A DNA stretch of 64,000 nucleotides from Clavulina sp. PMI_390 (GCA_015039315.1 WIDE01000031.1:272066-336065), one strand, 5' to 3'; counted from the stretch's first letter, positions 20,981 through 32,513 are shown. Numbers and translations: made by a program. The notes: generated by a model not told the origin, from the letters alone.

Positions 20981-21280
20981 CTACACGCTTACGGTGATAC
21001 TTGAATGTTTTCTGCCTCTTTTTGGTCCTTTTAGCCACCACGGCGGAATCAACCATGAGGGAAGCAGCTCTGAATTCACCAGATTAGCGACAATGTCGAT
21101 CACAACCGCCTGCTCTTCCGGTCTCCTTACAACTGTATTCTGTCCCTTAGAATCATTGGTGGCTCCCTCATCGAATCTTTCGAGCATACCCTTCAATGGC
21201 GTAAAAGCGTTAGCATTGACTGCTGTGAGTGCAGACTGAGACTCAGGCATGATGCACAAGCACGCAGTCAGATCAGGCAA
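20981..21280 (-). other. Unidentified helical open frame
   Basis: A 99-residue minus-strand frame with ALTAVNANAFTPLKGMLERF and a charged, probably helical continuation. It faintly recalls the alpha-helical N-terminal regions of fungal NLR- or MLKL-like proteins, but the match is by composition and a few positions only and nothing downstream supports it. An overlapping plus-strand frame (20781-21239) is equally unrecognised. Function unknown. Confidence 0.2.
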
Positions 21281-21775
21281 TTGACCTTACCACTCAAGCG
21301 GTGCCTATCGAAATTTATATGATAGACGAGGAATCCTCACATCTCCCGAAGTCGTTTGCTTACGGGGAAGAGACACAAAGCCCCTTAAAAATGGCGGCTG
21401 CTTCCTCGCTCCAGCTCACCTCATTCTATTCCTAGCCATCGATGGGCGCCAATCCACCACCGCATATGATTTAACCCTTGGGATTGCCATCAAGGGAACC
21501 GTTTGAGGAGGGTGGAGTGAGCGGAATAGCTGCTAGTAGGTGAGCCCTTTACATTAACCCCGGCCGGCATTTTGAGTAGTAACGCACTCGCTTTCTATAA
21601 TCTAGCTTCCAGGAAACCTTAGGCAGTGGTTCTTTCAGGTGGCATCAGTTCCAATTTCGAATCTCATAAACCCTTTATCTCTATACTTTGTGCGATCCTA
21701 TAAGAGGTTCGGTCGAAATCTCCAACAGCTCTCCAACACCCCACTCCCAAGGCCTCCCCACGCACACCACCTACC
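21281..21775. promoter_or_regulatory. Region upstream of the first P450 gene
   Basis: About 500 nt without a gene. The CT-rich sequence in the last 80 nt before the ATG at 21776 is the likely transcription start area. No clear TATA box stands out. Confidence 0.4.
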
Positions 21776-24050
21776 ATGTCAAAACTATCTAACCTATTAC
21801 GCCTTCCAGAATCCTGGCCTAGCCCATTGATTGCCCCTATTCTACTCTTTGCCGTCGTGTACGTGATTCTATCCAAATTAGTCGCTGGGAAAAAGCACCT
21901 CCCCCCTGGTCCCTTTGGTATTCCATGGGTCGGAGAGGCTTTCAAGATCCCAGCACTTCACAGCTATCTATACTACACTAAGTTGGGGGCAGCGTATGGT
22001 GAGTCCGTGCGTGGTGTTGTTCTGCTCGCACTTAACATCCACTGTTTGTAGGCGACGTGTACACGGTGACTGCCCTTGGGCAAAGGATTGTCGTTCTCAA
22101 CAGCTACACTGCAGCCTTCGAGGTTCTGGGGAAGCGAGGCTCAATCCACTGCGACCGTCCCCCTAATCCATTCCTGACTCGTTTGTGTGTCATTTACACT
22201 CTCGCACACTACGCTACTCTCGCTAAATTACGCGTATCTCTACTCTAGCCTTGGCCTGGAGCATATGGTCGCACTGGTCAACTATGGCCCCGACTGGAAA
22301 GAGGGTCGACGCTTATACCAAACGCTTCTCAATAAGGAAGTTGCCCGTACGAACTATGCCGAAGATGTGGGGACTCAAATTCACCGCTTTATTCTCCGTG
22401 TCATTGGGCTTGGCGTCGACAAAGATAACGTCATGTGAGCCGTCAAATTTAGCTTTTCCTACTAATACGTGCTGACAATCGACGAAATAGTGTCGACACA
22501 ATGGTACATAAAGTTGTCCTACAGTCGACCTACGGAGTTACAACGGAAGAAAATGATGCAGTAGGCACTCACCATCTGTATTCCTCGCCACAGCGATGGC
22601 CTGACAGCCCCTAGATTTTGGTCGCCGCGATTCACTCGACCAACGTGGCCAGCGCTGGTCTCACTCCAGGAAAACATCTTGTTAACACTTTCCCCATTTG
22701 TAAGCACCAAGAAGTCTGACTCAATAGCCGTCCTCCTATGGCTTAAAGTTGATCTACAGTACAACACCTTCCGGCCTGGATACCCTTCCAGTCTTGGCGT
22801 ATTGAGGAGAGGAAATCACGAAAATGGATGGACCGAGTGACAAATATCCCCTGGCACCATATGCTAGACGCTGAGGTGTGATCCCAATGATATAATATAT
22901 ATGTCAGGAATGAATAGTAGCCACTCATTTTTCTCGCTTGCCTGTCACCTAGGCCAATGGGATTGCTGCAGAGTCTTTTGCCCTTGGCCTCTTTCGTGAA
23001 CAAAACCCAACTAACGAACATCTAACGAAGGTCACCGGAGTCACGAACCGTACGTTTGCGAAGCGTATGGTCTGTGTCTGCGCCATCTGACGTTGGTCAT
23101 CCTTCCGTCTCTCATGAGCAGTATTTGCTGGGGTTGAGCCCATGATGGGAGTCTCTCGACTGTTCCTATTGGCAATGATACTTCATCCGGACGTCCAAAA
23201 GAAAGCTCAAGAGGAGCTCGATAGAGTTGTTGGTCACGATCGCTTGCCTACAATAGATGAGTGAGTCCCTTTAATCAGTTCCTCGACTACCCGAGCTCAC
23301 AATTTACCTCCCAGCCAAGCCAGTCTGCCGTACCTCGATGCAATTGTGAAGGAGGTGATCCGTTGGCGTCCAGTCGCCCCTCTATCGGTCCCTACCGCAC
23401 CAACAAAGGACGATACATACAAAGGTGACTGCCGTCATCTCCAGTGAGCTGTAGCCAACTCATGGAGACCATCCATACATAGGTTACCTCATCCCTCAGG
23501 ATGCAATAGTCGTGCAGAATTCTTGGTGCGACCTACTTCCTTGTTAGCTCCTGGTTTTTCAGTTGTTTGACTGTTATCCATTTAGGGCGATAAGCCGAGA
23601 TGAGAAGATGTATCCTGATGCTGACTCGTTCAAACCTGAACGATGGCTCGTTCCTAATCCCCCAAAGGACCCACGCTTCTGGCATTTCGGCATTGGCCGA
23701 CGGTGCGTTTGTGATAGACACATCTGGCTCTACCAGGAACTCTGATTCACCTTCTTGCAGTGTCTGTCCAGGTGCTGCATATGCTGAGATCGTGTATGCG
23801 ACACTCTTTATGAAACTTCTCGCAACGGTGGACATTGTCCACGCTCGTGATGAGAATGGAAATGAGATATTCGTTGATCCGAGCATCCCGACCACTGGGC
23901 GCTTCGCCTGGTGAGCATAGCCAAGCCTTCCCTCTGTTTGACCACCGTTCTCTGACCACAATATACAGTATTCCTGAGACATTCTCATACAGTTTGAAGC
24001 CACGTTCAGACGTAGCAGTTTCTCTTCTTCGCGAGGCATTGGTAGCATGA
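21776..24050 (+). CDS. Cytochrome P450 with altered I-helix motif
   Basis: Thirteen exons (21776-21998, 22052-22184, 22249-22434, 22491-22560, 22615-22699, 22760-22875, 22953-23049, 23122-23260, 23315-23424, 23483-23525, 23586-23702, 23761-23910, 23969-24050) close in phase to 516 residues. An N-terminal membrane anchor (residues about 17-36) is followed by the PPGPFGIPWVG hinge, the WKEGRR helix C motif, E363xxR366 in KEVIRW, FKPERW, and the heme loop FGIGRRVCPG with Cys442. The I-helix oxygen-activation motif reads AGVEPM (306-311) where the paralogue at 24279 has AGAETT, so the conserved Thr is Pro. Family: ER-anchored monooxygenase served by P450 reductase; substrate unknown. It is tail-to-tail with the paralogue, 228 nt apart. 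Confidence 0.88.
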
Positions 24051-24278
24051 TCGGGGAGCTCACTTGCCTCATTTATCGGGGGTCATCCGTCCTTCGTTAA
24101 GGGGAATCAGAGCGTATGTGACAGTGTGCATCGGAAATGCGCTCAAACATCCTTTCGTAGAAACACTCTTGACTGATAGCTATCCAAGTACGACCGTATC
24201 ACGTTCCCGAATTAAGAATAATCGCTTGAGATGTGGTAGTCTCCGTTGCCGTGGCTAGACTGACTACAACTCTCGTCA

Positions 24279-26532
24279 TTATACTAGCGTATCATTGAGC
24301 AGGGCCGTTGTAGTATCAGAGCGTGGGCGCAAACTATATGAGAACGCCTCAGGAATACTAAGATATACTTTCGATTAGGTCATGGGCCCGGATATATATG
24401 AATGTATATTACCACTTACCAGGTGACACGCCCAGTCGTTGGAGCGGTAGGATCGACAAATATCTCTTTCTCCTCCCCATCATGAGCGGGGACGATGTCC
24501 ACCGTCGCAAGGAGCGTCATGAAGATTGTCGTGTATACAAGCTCGGCGTATGCCATACCTGGGCAGATTCTTCAAGAGCATTTGGTAAGTATCTACATGA
24601 TAGGGAATTACGTGAACGGTGTACCGTCTACCAATACCAAAGACCCAGAGGCGTGCATCTTTGGGGGGATCAGGAACAAGCCACCGATCAGGGTTGAACA
24701 GATCAGCATCCGGATACATCCTTTCATCGCGGCTTATCGCCCTATGGAAGTGGGTAACAATGTGAACACAACAACGAGTGAGGATGAGGAACACCGGCCC
24801 TCACCATGAATTCTGCATAACGATCGAACTACGAGGAATTAAATATCCTACCACAAGACATAAGCTTGTTTTCATGCACACTAGTGAGAGTACAGACCTT
24901 CATAGATGTCATCTTTAGAAGGGACAGTCGGGATGGAGAACGGGGAAAGCGGCCGCCATCGGAGGACCTCCTTGATCAAAGCATCCAAATACGGCAAATC
25001 TGGTTGACTGCGGCCCAAAATTATTAGAATTATCAAGGGTGGTGGTTGCCTTTAGATATCGTTGGAAAAAACTAACTCATCAATGCATGGTAAACGATCA
25101 TGACCAACCACTTGGTCAATCTCTTTTTGCGCTTTACGTCGAACCTCGGGGTGAAGCAACATTGCTAAGATGAAAGCTCTGCATATACCAGTGGTCGTTT
25201 CGGCACCAGCAGTTACTATGTACAAGGTAGTTAGCTTGGTCGTTGAGCGCACACCCGAGATAACGAACAGTTGGTACTGCTAGTGATCTGTAGGAGATGT
25301 TCGTTGGCAGGCGTCCGTTCCCGAATGACGCCACAGGCAAAAGATTCTTCAGCAGTACCATTTGCCTAAGGAAATGGGGAAGTGTTATCAACATCCTCAC
25401 GGTCTCGAGAGACCATAGGATCTTACCACAGCTTCCAGTGTGTGCTGCCAAGGAACATCGCTTATGCGGTCGATTGCTGGCCGTGATTTCTCCCCCTCAA
25501 TCCGCCAAGTCTGAAAAGGCACCCAAGCTGGAAGATGTTGTACTAACGAAGTGAGGCGGCGGTTGAGCCAAACAGTGAGTGGATATATATCCTTGAACAC
25601 TTACAAGTCGGGAACGAGTTCACCAAATGCTTCGCTGGTAACAGACCATAACTGGCGATGGTCGTTGTTTGGATCGCCAGGAGCAAGAGCTACCACCACT
25701 TAGTTCAGCCTAATGCCGTTCGACCTCAGCCCGAAAAACCGACCGGGTCATGATATTCGACATTCATTCCATAAGTTGATTGTAGCAGTGTTTTGTGAAT
25801 CGCCTGATCAATGCTAGCATGGAAAACAAGTTATTACGTGGCACAAATTGGCCGTTCAAGGGGCTTACAGTTCGTTCTCTCTATCTGAGCCAAACTCAAT
25901 TACGCGACGAACATATTCACAAGCTTGAAGCGCAACGTCTTTGGCATAGTTATTGTGAGATGTCTCCTTGTTGAGCAGAGTCTGGTATAGGCGTCTTTCC
26001 TCCTTCCAATTCTGATCTGTATCAATCAATGGGGGTAAATACTCCATGCCCAGGCTAAACCCAAGATTACGTTGTCACTACGTGGCGACTACTTTCGCTC
26101 GAGGTAGAGACGTACAACCGGCGCAAGAACGGGTACGGAGGCCGGTTGCAATGGGTAGATCCACGCCTCCCGAGGAGCTCGAAGGCGACAGCATAGCTGT
26201 TCATTACTATAAGCTTTTGGCCGAGAACGGTGATCGTATAGATGTCACCTAAAGATTCAGGAAGCCTTTAGCATCAATGCGACTGGAAAAGACGATAGAC
26301 CTCACTCGCCGTATGTTTCTGCCAGCTTAGTGTAATAAAAATGACCGTGAAGCATTGGGATATCAAATGCCTGCCCTACCCAAGGGATCCCACAAGGACC
26401 AGGCGGAAGACGCCTTGTACTCGCTGTCGCCTGAGAATAAATCAAAGAAGCGACTGCTAGCAAGAAGACGCTACATATTAAGGCACTTGGCCAATGTTCG
26501 AGGCTCAGTGTGAATGTCGAAAAGTCGCGCAT
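24279..26532 (-). CDS. Cytochrome P450, canonical paralogue
   Basis: Thirteen exons, identical in number to the neighbour and identical in length for exons 1-12 (26310-26532, 26116-26248, 25869-26054, 25744-25813, 25605-25689, 25427-25542, 25269-25365, 25077-25215, 24898-25007, 24805-24847, 24625-24741, 24420-24569); the last is 24279-24357. Product 515 residues. All key motifs are intact: membrane anchor, [23 protein letters not shown] in the I helix, EVLRW, FNPDRW and FGIGRRICPG with the heme Cys at 442. The start is set at the ATG giving MRDFSTF, aligned with the neighbour; an ATG 48 nt upstream is also in frame. Intron 1 has a GC donor (GCGAGT). The pair is an inverted duplication. Confidence 0.88.
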
Positions 26533-27139
26533 AACAAGAGGTTTGACGAGAGTGAAGGCGCAACGAGCGAGTCCCCCCAAATAACCGAGGCTTTATCCTC
26601 CAAGCTCCATGGATAAAGAACCTGGTGGAGAGCGATAAGGAAGATCGCGCCGGAGGTTTATATTAAAACATGACAAGCAGCGTGAAATAGTGGATACGTC
26701 AGATGACTGATGTGGGCAAATCACCTGAATAACTGTTGAGAAATGTCGAACATTGGGACGTAGTAGAGCCTATTAGATTGACATCCTAAATGTTTGATCA
26801 AACGGAGTGAACGCCATCAGATAAGGCGAATCTGTAGTTTGATTCGACTTAGCATTACTGCGAATGGAGCGAATGCGGATCGACGAGAAGGCAGCCGAGT
26901 CTCATCAAGGGATGTTGTTCCTGGGCCGAAGAAGATAAGCGAAATGACACTTCGAATAACATAATATTGGGCTGCCCATAGAGCAATTGGAACGGTCGTG
27001 ACAGCAAGTTTTTAGTAGAAATACAAGGAGTGTTGGGAACCCGGAGCGTGGGAACCTCCGGGCCGGAAGTAGCCGGACCAACAAGACAGTTTGTCCAGCA
27101 GGGGTATCATTTGGAAGAATGCCAGGATATACGTGCAGA
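26533..27139. other. Intergenic region between P450 and F-box array
   Basis: About 600 nt. It contains the P450 promoter on its left and the 3' flank of the first minus-strand F-box gene on its right. I see no further gene or relic. Confidence 0.5.
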
Positions 27140-28453
27140 CTACGGAGAGCCTTCATACTGCCTCCATGTGACGTCGATTGAAGTTGAGCGAAGGCGATCG
27201 ACGTAGTTGTGCAGAATGAATGACGAGCCGGGTAAGGAATACGAGGCTGAGGAAGTTTGAATCGCCAGTGATTTCAATTTTGGGAGCATCCCTGCCTGGG
27301 ACGATTTATTAATATAGCCCCGCATCTCGAGCTCATGGGCCAGTGGCTCGAGTACCCCTTCGTTACCACGACTGTCGAGTATTTGCAGCGACTCCACGCT
27401 GGAAAAGGCACGGAGTATGGGGCTTGTAAGGGCTGGGAGAAGAGAGGAGTCGAGGAATATGAGCTCCTGCAGCGATAGTTCCTCGAGCATTTTTATTAGC
27501 TCTGGAAAGTAAGAGGTTCCAATGATGGTACCAGAGCCGAATGAGGTGAGTGTGGCGGACGAGAGGCATGGAGTAGAGATGCCTAGCCATACCGCCGGGG
27601 TGTTTGTGGAGAGTTTCTCCAAAGTGGGTAGTGTGACTCGTTCTTGTCGAACGGGATTGGTGAGATGCAGGGGAGTGTTCTTCCCTAGTCTCAAAGACAG
27701 CACTCGCAGATTGGGAAGCTTGGCAAGGGTGTCACAAACTTTGAGCCAGAACTGTGCATCCACGTTCAATTCAAGGGAGGAAAGTGACGGCCAGGACACA
27801 TCCAGAGCCATTGGGAGATATCTCTTGGAGTCGGAAAACTTGAGCGCTCGAAGCGAAGTATGTTCTACTCCAAGCTTCCAAGGCTCGCTCTCGCTATCTT
27901 GAGGCAAATTTGAATCCACTCCGATGAAAGAAGCTTCTTGGAGGCGCGGGAACTCCGAAGAGCGAAGTAGCTGGAGGGGGGTTCCGGCCATGGCAATCCC
28001 AGGTGAGAAAACGGAGATGGAATAGCATCGCTCCAGATGAGGCGCAAGGAGATCGTGCATCAGCGACCATTGACTGGTACGGTCCATCTGTAGCCTCTCG
28101 TCTTCTGATAGCCTTTGCCATCGAAACCAGGATCGTGCCACATAGAGCCGCAAGGGAGATCGCTTCGACCTTTTGAGGAAGCTGCGCACTCGATCGAGGT
28201 CACTATCAAGAATCTGGGTGGGCTTGTTTAGTTCGCCCATAGAAATTTTAGGGACTGGCCATTTAACATGGATATTCGCCCAGAGTGGAGAATAGTGAAT
28301 GGCAAGATCGCGCCAGAACGATGTGACTGAGGTTATCGTGTTGAGAGACCTCATAAGCTCCGGACCAGAGTCTCGGACCTCTAGGACGGCTTGCTCAAAC
28401 ACCTCGAGCAACATTTCAGCGGGTAAAGTGGAGAGGGGGCTGAACACTGGCAT
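27140..28453 (-). CDS. F-box/LRR-like protein, family II
   Basis: Single exon, 437 residues from the ATG giving MPVFSPLSTLPAEMLLEVFE. The second F-box half reads ITSVTSFWRDLAIHYSPLW. The body holds a KRSPLRLYVARSW segment and repeated leucine-rich strands such as SLRALKFSDSKRYLP, LSSLELNV, LPNLRVLSLRL and LQELIFLDSSLLP. The tail LHNYVDRLRSTSIDVTW is diagnostic for the family. It is most similar to the gene at 29196. Likely an SCF substrate adaptor by family; the target is unknown. Confidence 0.85.
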   Translation of the reverse strand: MPVFSPLSTLPAEMLLEVFEQAVLEVRDSGPELMRSLNTITSVTSFWRDLAIHYSPLWANIHVKWPVPKISMGELNKPTQILDSDLDRVRSFLKRSKRSPLRLYVARSWFRWQRLSEDERLQMDRTSQWSLMHDLLAPHLERCYSISVFSPGIAMAGTPLQLLRSSEFPRLQEASFIGVDSNLPQDSESEPWKLGVEHTSLRALKFSDSKRYLPMALDVSWPSLSSLELNVDAQFWLKVCDTLAKLPNLRVLSLRLGKNTPLHLTNPVRQERVTLPTLEKLSTNTPAVWLGISTPCLSSATLTSFGSGTIIGTSYFPELIKMLEELSLQELIFLDSSLLPALTSPILRAFSSVESLQILDSRGNEGVLEPLAHELEMRGYINKSSQAGMLPKLKSLAIQTSSASYSLPGSSFILHNYVDRLRSTSIDVTWRQYEGSP

Positions 28454-29195
28454 CACTACTCAGCAGATTGGCATAAGTTGAACGGACGGCTACGCAGGGA
28501 GCATCTGGGATCGAGAATGACCAATACGTACTGGAGAAAGCAGCTAAGCTAGCAAGTGGGTATAGTCGCTGTTGAGCCTGTTGTGGTTTCACAGCGTGAA
28601 GGCCAGAGGTGCGTCGCGACGAGTCCGATGACGAATATCCTTTTGAGTTCGGTCCAAACTCACGAGCTGTAGAGCACGAGTCACTTGGGCAAGAAACAAG
28701 GCTAGGATCGCTCTTAAGTGAGGACTCGAGACTTGCTGACGGGGTGTTCGGTACCGACGTGGTTAAGTAGACGTCGCGCCCGGAAAACACGGCCCATCAC
28801 AAGCGCTCTAGGGATGAATTTTTGCACACTAATCCGGTCCGGATTTCAAGCTCACGGCCGGCTTCGCCGAACCCGCTCTTCTCTCACTCATCTCGACTCC
28901 ACAGGGTTCGTGCGACGTTAAGCGCACTAGTAGCGGCACTAGATGCATATGCTGGCGGCCAAAGCCAACCATCACAAACAACGCCGCCACAACTCCAGTC
29001 AGGCTATTTCTAGCCATGACGCACAGGGGCTGTATGAAAATTCTGCGTCGTGCGCCAGACAAGACGAGGAACCCAAGACATAGCTGTGAACAACTGCTCG
29101 GTTCGCCATCCGACTCAGGCTCATCCCTGAGGCCAGATTCAACAGCACAGGGCTCAATCAGCGACGCCACCACGTGTGAGACTCTACTGAGTGTA
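28454..29195. other. Intergenic region between two F-box genes
   Basis: 742 nt with several open frames of 60-127 residues on both strands, none with a known motif. The GC-richer stretch 28770-29000 differs in composition from the surrounding genes, but I could not match it to any other part of the window. Confidence 0.4.
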
Positions 29196-30512
29196 CTATC
29201 GTGAGTGCCCATGATGGGTCCACGTTACGGCAACTGATAATGACCGAAGCCTATCCACATAATTTTGTAATTTAAGTGAGGAACCGGGCATGGAATAAAT
29301 CTGCGCCGAGTAGTGAATCTCTACTGACTTCAGTGCTGGAAGGAGGACTGATTGCGCTGACTGATCTAGATGAACCTGCATTTCTCGTTCATGGATGAGG
29401 GGTTCGATGATTCCTTCGTGCCCGCGACATTCGCGAATTTGCAGGGACTCCACGCTGACAAAGGCATGGAATAGGGGAAGGGTGAGGCTTGGGCGGAGGT
29501 GTGAGTTGAGAAAAATAAGTTCGTGGGGAGACAGCCCTCCGAGCAACCGCAAGAGTTCTGGAGAGTACGAGTCTCCAATCACAGGACCATGGCCAAATGA
29601 AATGGTAACAGACAAAACGAACGGTGTAGAGATACCGAGCCATATCGCCGGTGTGTTTGAGGCGATCTTCCTTACGCACGGTAAGGAAACTCGTTCTGTG
29701 TAGGGGTGATCCGTGAGATGTAGAGGGCAACGTGTCCCTAACCTCAAGGACAACACTTGAAGGTTGGGGAGATGAGCAAGAGTGACACAGATTTTGGACC
29801 AGTAGTGTGCCTGCACGTTGAGTGCAAGAACCGAGAGTGCCGGCCAAGGGACGTCAAGGGCATTAGGGAGATATCTAACAGAATCGGTGAACCGTAGGAT
29901 CTCAAGGGATGTCTGCTCGGGACCAAGTGTCCAAGTTTTAGGCTCTGAATGGTCTTGGCCATCGCGAGGTATGCTTGACTCCTTCCCAACATACGCAATT
30001 TCGCGCAGACGCGGGAAGTCTGAGGAGTGGAAGAGATTGAAGGGAATAGCCCCGATAGCAATGCCGGGAGAGAATATGGATATCCAACTGCACCGCTTCA
30101 TATGAGGAGCGAGGAGGTCGTTCATCAGCTGCCACTGGCTGTGATGGTCCAATAGTGACCTTTCATCGCGTGAGAGCCAACTCCACCCAAGCCACAGACG
30201 AAAGATGTGAAGGTTTATGGGAGATTGTTTTGATCTTTGGAGGAAGCTCCGTACTCGATTAAGATCACTCGTAAGGATTCGAGTGGACTTGTTCAGCTCC
30301 CTTGTTCCATGCACACGGGAAGGCCATTTGACATGAATATTCGTCCAAAGGAGGGAGTAATCAATTGAAATAGTGCGCCAAAAGGATGATACGGAGGTTA
30401 TGATGTTGAGTGCAGTGACGAGCCCCGGCCCAGAGTCTCGCACTCCAACTACGACGTACTCAAATATTAGGAGCAGCAATTCGTTTGGTAACGTAGAGAT
30501 GGGATGTAGCAT
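29196..30512 (-). CDS. F-box/LRR-like protein, family II
   Basis: Single exon, 438 residues from the ATG giving MLHPISTLPNELLLLIFEYVV; the open frame extends 17 codons further upstream but only from a TTG. Second F-box half: IITSVSSFWRTISIDYSLLW. Landmarks in the body are KQSPINLHIFRLW, HMKRCSWISIFSPGIAI, SLEILRFTDSVRYLP, and LSPHELIFLNSHLRP. The tail KLQNYVDRLRSLSVAVTW is the family signature. No lesion is seen. Together with the 27140 gene it forms the left pair of the minus-strand array. Confidence 0.84.
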   Translation of the reverse strand: MLHPISTLPNELLLLIFEYVVVGVRDSGPGLVTALNIITSVSSFWRTISIDYSLLWTNIHVKWPSRVHGTRELNKSTRILTSDLNRVRSFLQRSKQSPINLHIFRLWLGWSWLSRDERSLLDHHSQWQLMNDLLAPHMKRCSWISIFSPGIAIGAIPFNLFHSSDFPRLREIAYVGKESSIPRDGQDHSEPKTWTLGPEQTSLEILRFTDSVRYLPNALDVPWPALSVLALNVQAHYWSKICVTLAHLPNLQVLSLRLGTRCPLHLTDHPYTERVSLPCVRKIASNTPAIWLGISTPFVLSVTISFGHGPVIGDSYSPELLRLLGGLSPHELIFLNSHLRPSLTLPLFHAFVSVESLQIRECRGHEGIIEPLIHEREMQVHLDQSAQSVLLPALKSVEIHYSAQIYSMPGSSLKLQNYVDRLRSLSVAVTWTHHGHSR

Positions 30513-31012
30513 CTGTCCAGGAAGTGGATTGAATGGAGTTAACAGAGCGGAGATAACTGGCAATAACTAGTGAGCTTCGCGAACTCACCAGTACCAGTGA
30601 GGACGACTTGTTCCCGGTTGATTACGTCGCCCTTGATATTACCCCCGTTCCAACAAAGACCACTAGGCAGAGAATACGCCACGCCAAGGAAGTCGTAGGT
30701 TGCGTAGGATCGTAACTCCAGCTGACAGTCTCAGTGGTTCCACAGCTCCCAGTTCAGAGGTGGCGCTTGCTTGCAGGTTGGTAACCCTGTCAGTTTCGGC
30801 ACCGATACCGCTTCCTCCGCCCAGGTTGGCGTTGGCACCCACTCCTCCTTCTCCTCCTCATTTCGATCAATTGACTAATATTACTATAGACGCTAAAATA
30901 TAGAGGATGCATGTATTGTGGATAAGGAAGCCTGAGAGACGAATGAATATGCTAAGTCTCCGTCGCCCTCAGGTCATGAAATCATAACTTACTATGAGAA
31001 TAGATCGAGAAC
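30513..31012. other. Intergenic region within the family II array
   Basis: About 500 nt. A plus-strand frame from about 30589 to a TAA at 30712 reads EDDLFPVDYVALDITPVP and then a basic segment; it may be a fragment of another gene, but I cannot identify it. The right-hand 50 nt are the 3' flank of the next F-box pseudogene. Confidence 0.35.
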
Positions 31013-32299
31013 CTATAATAGCCGCCCAAAGTGACCCCAAGCAACATCGATCGACGAGGACCGAAGACGGTTCACATATCTTTGGAGCTCCGGCGATATT
31101 TTAGGGATCACCTCTCTGTTTGGCTTGTTATGAATCACCACTGACTGTAATGCGGGCAGGAGTGGTCCTACAAGTCCTCCGTTTGCATCGAAGTCTGATT
31201 CGCGCTCGTCCAAAAGCGGTTGTAGCAGTTTTTCGTGTTCGTGGCAATTCTCAAACTGCAAAATTTCCAAGGTGGTAAGGGCGCGCAAGATGGGGAGTAC
31301 GCGGGGAGGGGGTAACACGGAAGAAAAACAAATGAGCTTCTGGAGGCGCAACTGCCCAAGCAGCTGGAGCAGACGTGGAGATCGGTCGTCCTCAATGATT
31401 TTGCGAGAGTCGAAGGAGGTGATTGCGGCACAGGCTAGGGATAGTGTAGAAATACCAAGCCAGATGGCGGGTCGATCTGTGGAGACCTCTTGTAGCGATG
31501 GCAAGAGGGCTCGCTCTTGACGATCCAAGGCACCGACGTGAAGGCGGTGATATCATATCACCCGCAGCCGGAGCTTTCTGAGCGAGGGAAGCTGGCCGAG
31601 AGCATTGCAAGTTTCTGGCCACATCTTTACGGACGGTCTTAGCTCAAGCGTAGAGAGGGAGGGCCAGGTGACATCCAGAATTGCTGGAAGATGGGTTCCG
31701 AAATTGGAAAAACTGATCTTTTGAAGGGGAGTATGTCCTGGCTTAATCTTCCAGGGTCATTTCTTGGGAGTGACGCCCGAAGATGTAGCGGCGTTCATAC
31801 CAAAAAAAGAGATTTTTCGGAGGATGGGGAGATCCAATTCATGGATGAAACGTAAAGGGCTGTCCTCCATAGAGAATCCGACGACATATATGGAGAGGAA
31901 GTAGCATCGCTGCATGTGAGGCGCGAGGAGTTCATACATTAATGGCCATTGGCTATTGCGCTCTTCTTGCAGTCTTTCTCCCTCGGACATAGATCCCCAT
32001 GTCAACCATGACCGAAACACATGGAGGTGCAATGGGAGTTGTTTGGATCGCCGGAGAAAGTGGTGGACACGATCCAGGTCACTGGCCAGAATATTTGGTC
32101 GTTTGTCTGTAACAAAATTTGCGGAAGATGATGGCTTTGTGTGGATATGTTCCCAGAATGGAGCATGGTTTGTGGCTAGATTACGCCAAAATGATGATAC
32201 AGACGTGATGGTGATGAGAGCGGCAATGATAGCGGGTGGCGTGTCGGCAAGGATTGCTTGCTCGAAGACCCGGAGTAACAATTCGCTTGGAAGCGTGGA
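31013..32299 (-). pseudogene. F-box/LRR family II, two TGA stops and lost start
   Basis: One reading frame runs the full family length but carries TGA at 31757-31759 and at 31553-31555. The expected initiator is missing: the codon before STLPSELLLRVFEQ is ATA, and an in-frame TAA lies a few codons upstream with no ATG between. Between the stops the sequence still matches the family (PWKIKPGHTPLQKISFSN, WPSLSTLELR, LGQLPSLRKLRLRV) and the end ELQRYVNRLRSSSIDVAW is intact. With three point lesions and no frameshift it is a fairly young pseudogene. Confidence 0.85.
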
Positions 32300-32513
32300 T
32301 ATTGTGCCAGAAATCGTTTAAAAACAAGCCGCGATGACGGAGGTATGATGGATGGCCGTCGTCTGCCCAAGCGCGAACACAAGTTCGGATGTGAATTTGA
32401 ATGACCTGTGAGTGATTGGCATGAATGAATACCTCGAAATCGCCATCGCCCTCCGAACGTAGTGCACAACAGCGGAAGATGGCAGAGTATGGCGCCAAAA
32501 GTCGTGGTAATAC

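Noticed and set aside
28829..29212. 127-residue minus-strand frame between two F-box genes
   Set aside because: No recognised domain and no similarity elsewhere in the window; left as spacer.
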